Of a DNA stretch of 7,298 nucleotides, positions 4,850-7,298 are shown piece after piece. Both the position numbers and the translations under genes were made by a program. The notes below the pieces were generated by a model. The model was not told where the DNA came from. It saw nothing but the letters and a program-made list of their open reading frames with translations, and ran no database searches. Origin of the DNA: Desulfobacterales bacterium (lineage in GTDB: Bacteria > Desulfobacterota > Desulfobulbia > Desulfobulbales > BM004). The stretch lies in assembly GCA_030621655.1 (NCBI GenBank), contig JAUXHH010000080.1:1-7298 (forward strand), written 5' to 3'. Positions within the stretch are counted from its first letter, which is position 1; each line of letters starts with the position of its first letter.

Positions 4850-6727
4850 ATGACAGTTCAAGAGAATAATAAAAAAACTGGAGCAAAAAAAAACAGTGGG
4901 CACAAGGCAGGCCCACTGTCTTCTGATTTTCTCAAATCTGTTGCGAAACATCCCGGCGTATATCTCATGATGAACCGTCAGAAACAGATACTTTATGTCG
5001 GCAAGGCTAAAGATCTGCGAAAAAGACTGTCCTCTTATCAGAGATCGAATTCTGCAGCTTCTCCGAAGACAATTTTACTGCTCAACAAGGTCGCCTCAAT
5101 TGATACCATTCTCACTCATACGGAAAAGGAAGCTTTCATACTTGAGTCATCATTAATAAAGAAGCACAGGCCAAAATTCAATATAGAGTTGAAGGATGAC
5201 AAAAGTTATCCCCGTCTTAAAGTCACCTTGGGTGAGGAGTGGCCCAGAGTTTATAAGACTCGCCGTCGCCTGAAGGATGGCAGCAGGTATTTTGGACCGT
5301 ATTCTTCTGCCGGAGCCATGCGCAATACGCTCAATCTCATTAACCGGATGTTCCCGTTGCGCAGATGTAAAGGCAGGAATATAAAAAAAAGGACGCGGCC
5401 CTGCCTGAATTACCAGATGGGCCGTTGTCTGGCCCCCTGCAGTGGGAAGGTGGATAAAAAACAGTATCGCAGGATTCTGAATAAAGTCCTTCTGGTTCTG
5501 GAGGGCAGGAACAGGCAATTACGTGATCAACTGAAAACTGATATGCAAAAGGCGTCAAAAAACATGGATTTTGAAATGGCTGCCATTTTTCGTGATCAAC
5601 TGCAGGCCCTGAATAAAACACTGGAAAAGCAGGTAGTGGTAAGCAACAGGGATCAGGACCAGGATGTTTTCGGTTTTGTGAGGAAGGGTGTTGGCGTTGG
5701 TGTCGCGATTATTAATGTCAGGCAGGGAATGGTATTGGGCAAACTGGAGTATTTTCTGCTGGACCCCATCGGTGATGACAGTGAGGTGCTGGGTGAAGTT
5801 CTGCGCCAGTTCTATGGCCGGAAACAGTCAATACCAGAGGAGTTACTGCTGCCATTTCAGATAGCGGATGTCCTTTCTCTTTCTGAGTGGTTGACAGAGA
5901 TGCGGGGCAGGGGAGTAGACTTGCGGATTCCGAAACGCGGCAAAGGGTTAAAATTGCTGCAGATGGCGGAAGCAAACGCCCGGCAGATTCATATTGATCG
6001 GGCAAACAGGGAGAAAAGCTGGCATGAGATGGCAAAGAACCTGCAGGCTAAACTGAATATGCAGCGTTTCCCGGCAAGAGTTGAATGTCTGGATATATCC
6101 AATATAGGTGGCAAGCAGCCCGTCGGTTCACTTGTCTGCTTTGTTGAGGGCGAGAAAGCACCGAAAGAATACAGGCATTATTCTATCAACACCGCACATG
6201 AACCTGATGATTACCGTATGATGAGCGAGGTGTTGAAAAGACGTTTTAAAACAGGGCGAAAAGGGGATGTCCTCCCTGATCTCCTGGTTGTCGATGGGGG
6301 AAAAGGACATCTTAATGTGGCCAGAAATGTTCTCAGAAATAAAGGCTTGCAGGATCAGGTTGAACTGGTGAGTATTGCTAAAGATAAAGAGAATAAAACG
6401 GACAAGATATACCGACCGGGCAGGAAAAACCCGCTTAGTCTGCAGCGCCATTCGCCGGTGCTTTTTTTTCTGATGCAGATACGCGATGAATCACATCGGT
6501 TTGGTATTGCACTCCACCGGCGTCTGCGTCATAAAAGCACGCTTACTTCGGAACTGGATAATGTTCCCGGTATCGGTCCTTCACGAAAGAAAGCCCTGCT
6601 GAAGACCATGGGCAGTCTGGCGGCTGTAAAAAAGGCAGGCAGGGAAGAACTGGCAGCTGTCCGTGGTATTGGTTCGGAACTGGCAGATCAGATTTGGGAT
6701 TTTTTTCATGTAGAGAAGAAAAAATAG
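4850..6727 (+). CDS. uvrC: UvrABC nucleotide excision repair endonuclease, subunit C
   Basis: UvrC makes the dual incisions around a DNA lesion after UvrA/UvrB recognition. This 625-aa protein is full length. The N-terminal GIY-YIG nuclease is at about 30-110, with GVY (36-38), YVG (49-51), basic KAKDLRKR and the catalytic Glu99 in FILESSLIKK. Cysteines 173, 185, 193 and 197 have the 12/8/4 spacing of the E. coli UvrC iron-sulfur site. The UVR segment that binds UvrB is at about 223-262. The RNase H-like nuclease has Asp415 (CLDISN), Asp482 (VVDGGKGH) and His549 (DESHRF), the expected triad for 5' incision. Tandem helix-hairpin-helix motifs close the protein (NVPGIGP at 571-577 and VRGIGSE at 604-610). 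A lysine-rich extension of about 25 residues precedes the conserved start. No Shine-Dalgarno stands before ATG 4850, yet no better in-frame start exists. The gene is divergent from nnr and 127 bp before the DUF166-like gene. Confidence 0.97.
   Translation: MTVQENNKKTGAKKNSGHKAGPLSSDFLKSVAKHPGVYLMMNRQKQILYVGKAKDLRKRLSSYQRSNSAASPKTILLLNKVASIDTILTHTEKEAFILESSLIKKHRPKFNIELKDDKSYPRLKVTLGEEWPRVYKTRRRLKDGSRYFGPYSSAGAMRNTLNLINRMFPLRRCKGRNIKKRTRPCLNYQMGRCLAPCSGKVDKKQYRRILNKVLLVLEGRNRQLRDQLKTDMQKASKNMDFEMAAIFRDQLQALNKTLEKQVVVSNRDQDQDVFGFVRKGVGVGVAIINVRQGMVLGKLEYFLLDPIGDDSEVLGEVLRQFYGRKQSIPEELLLPFQIADVLSLSEWLTEMRGRGVDLRIPKRGKGLKLLQMAEANARQIHIDRANREKSWHEMAKNLQAKLNMQRFPARVECLDISNIGGKQPVGSLVCFVEGEKAPKEYRHYSINTAHEPDDYRMMSEVLKRRFKTGRKGDVLPDLLVVDGGKGHLNVARNVLRNKGLQDQVELVSIAKDKENKTDKIYRPGRKNPLSLQRHSPVLFFLMQIRDESHRFGIALHRRLRHKSTLTSELDNVPGIGPSRKKALLKTMGSLAAVKKAGREELAAVRGIGSELADQIWDFFHVEKKK
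4885..4919 (-). terminator. intrinsic-terminator-like element antisense within the 5' end of uvrC
   Basis: A 9-bp perfect stem (4893-4901 with 4911-4919; arms ACAGTGGGC and GCCCACTGT) encloses a 9-nt loop. On the minus strand it is followed directly by nine T (plus-strand A-run 4885-4893, whose last base also closes the stem). This is textbook Rho-independent geometry for leftward transcription, antisense to uvrC and pointing at the nnr promoter region. In the uvrC mRNA the same hairpin lies at codons 15-24. Confidence 0.5.
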
Positions 6728-6731
6728 ACAG

Positions 6732-6747
6732 ATCTCTTAGAAGGGAT
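6732..6747 (+). terminator. possible weak hairpin after uvrC
   Basis: ATCTCT and AGGGAT (6732-6747) can form a 6-bp stem with one G-T pair and a 4-nt loop just after the uvrC stop. A poor TGTTTA tail follows. This is unlikely to stop transcription completely, so read-through into the next gene is plausible. Confidence 0.2.
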
Positions 6748-6811
6748 TGTTTAGGTGATCTTAAAAGGGTAGTAGACCAAACAATTAGAGAAGTAAGTAT
6801 CCTTAGTTTTC

Positions 6812-6844
6812 GTTAAGTTAAAAGCTTAACCAATAATATATTGG
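6812..6844. repeat. two adjacent A+T-rich inverted repeats upstream of the DUF166-like gene
   Basis: GTTAAG (6812-6817) pairs with CTTAAC (6825-6830) around a 7-nt loop. CCAAT (6830-6834) pairs with ATTGG (6840-6844) around AATAT. The pair ends 10 nt before the ATG at 6855. They could form an operator, or leader structure limiting ribosome access. No confident promoter hexamers are seen, and the TAATAT at 6834-6839 lacks a good -35. Confidence 0.25.
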
Positions 6845-6854
6845 GTTGATCATA

Positions 6855-7298
6855 ATGGATAAGTTCAAAATAGTTGTATTTGAAGAAAATGGCTCAGGAG
6901 AAAAAAAGATCCAGGGTATAACCCGTCATGGAACCGGGGTGGATATTGTCAAAATATACAATATCGAGGAAGCTTTGTCTGAAGTTGTGGATGATCCTGA
7001 AACGTTCATCCCGGATGATTTTAATGCTGATCTTGTTCTTGATTTTTTGAAACATCCTGATCTGTCAGAGTATCTCTCCCGGGTGTGCAAAGAGAAGAAA
7101 ATCCCTGTTGTCGCCTCCGGCAAGAAACATGCGGACGCTCTTACACCGTTTACCTGATGCGGACTTGGCCGCCTGCAGGCTGCAGGCTTATATGGGGAAC
7201 AATTTGGTCTGCCGGAATTTAAGATTGAAGTTGAGGCCGATAGAATCAAGAGCATAGCAGTTAAAAGAGGTGCACCGTGTGGGGCAACATGGGATGTT
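6855..7298 (+). CDS. DUF166-like protein, candidate selenoprotein (in-frame TGA read as Sec), 3' end missing
   Basis: The first 100 codons end at TGA 7155-7157, but the same frame stays open for 47 more codons to the window edge and stays protein-like (CGLGRLQAAGLYGEQFG, then RGAPCGATWDV). The product resembles DUF166 proteins, known mainly from methanogens and anaerobes: an N-terminal strand (KIVVFEEN), DDPETFIPDDFNADLVLDFLKHPDLSEYL at about 46-74, and the family's conserved APCG-x-TW, here 140-146. DUF166 has no established function that I can cite. Read through, residue 101 is Sec, followed by Cys102, a potential redox or metal-binding pair; Cys78 and Cys142 are also present. A SECIS-like hairpin follows the TGA. 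The ATG at 6855 is preferred over TTG 6846; only a weak GGG stands 9 nt upstream. Nonsense mutation in a decaying gene is the alternative. The family usually exceeds 200 residues, so the tail lies beyond the window. Confidence 0.72.
7155..7187 (+). promoter_or_regulatory. candidate bacterial SECIS element with Sec UGA codon
   Basis: The in-frame TGA (7155-7157) is followed 13 nt later by a perfect 7-bp stem, GCCTGCA (7171-7177) with TGCAGGC (7181-7187), capped by the triloop GGC (7178-7180). The loop starts after 20 nt. This falls in the range of known bacterial SECIS elements, which require a G at the first or second loop position for SelB binding. The apex is nearly the same as in E. coli fdhF (GCA-GGUC-UGC, with 18 nt between its UGA and loop). 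The stem lies within codons that continue the protein, as bacterial SECIS elements must. Selenocysteine machinery genes are not in the window. Confidence 0.7.

Noticed and set aside
5153..6451. Several minus-strand frames of 93-121 aa opposite uvrC
   Set aside because: They are antisense shadows of a full-length uvrC with all domains intact.
7155..7157. TGA as a true stop, giving a 100-aa protein
   Set aside because: Family-like sequence including RGAPCGATW continues in the same frame to the window end without a second stop, and a SECIS-like hairpin follows. Decay of the gene remains possible but explains the hairpin less well.

Overview
The window looks like chromosomal DNA from a Desulfobacterota (delta-proteobacterial, sulfate-reducer-like) bacterium. 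This rests on the style of the Nnr and CBS-domain pair, the UvrC sequence and a DUF166-type protein. It is inference, since no marker gene is present. Base composition is roughly half G+C over nnr and uvrC, but sampled lines of the 816-1433 gene are only about a third G+C.

Layout from left to right. (1) The end of a UvrD/PcrA-type helicase gene (+, 1-711), cut by the window start. (2) A short spacer with a T-run and a fragment resembling the 3' end of an initiator tRNA, a possible scar of an integrated element. (3) An A+T-richer accessory stretch on the minus strand (about 816-2515). It holds a hicA-hicB toxin-antitoxin operon with a recognisable promoter and operator, a membrane-anchored protein of unknown function downstream of hicB, and a small two-helix membrane protein. 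(4) A minus-strand housekeeping pair: nnr, the bifunctional NAD(P)HX repair enzyme, followed by a two-CBS-domain protein. (5) A 186-bp divergent intergenic region, then full-length uvrC (+), the nucleotide excision repair endonuclease subunit. (6) A DUF166-like gene (+) that runs off the right edge.

The most interesting item is the last gene. Its reading frame contains an in-frame TGA at 7155-7157, and homology-like sequence, including an RGAPCGATW motif, continues in the same frame to the window end. A perfect 7-bp stem with a GGC apical loop begins 13 nt after the TGA, and its loop starts after 20 nt. That geometry fits a bacterial SECIS element, and the apex is very like that of E. coli fdhF. 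The simplest reading is a selenoprotein with a Sec-Cys pair, not a broken gene.

Secondary points of interest are a two-palindrome HicB operator with centres 11 bp apart, an intrinsic-terminator-like element antisense inside the 5' end of uvrC, and a clamp-binding-like QMKLF tail on the helicase.
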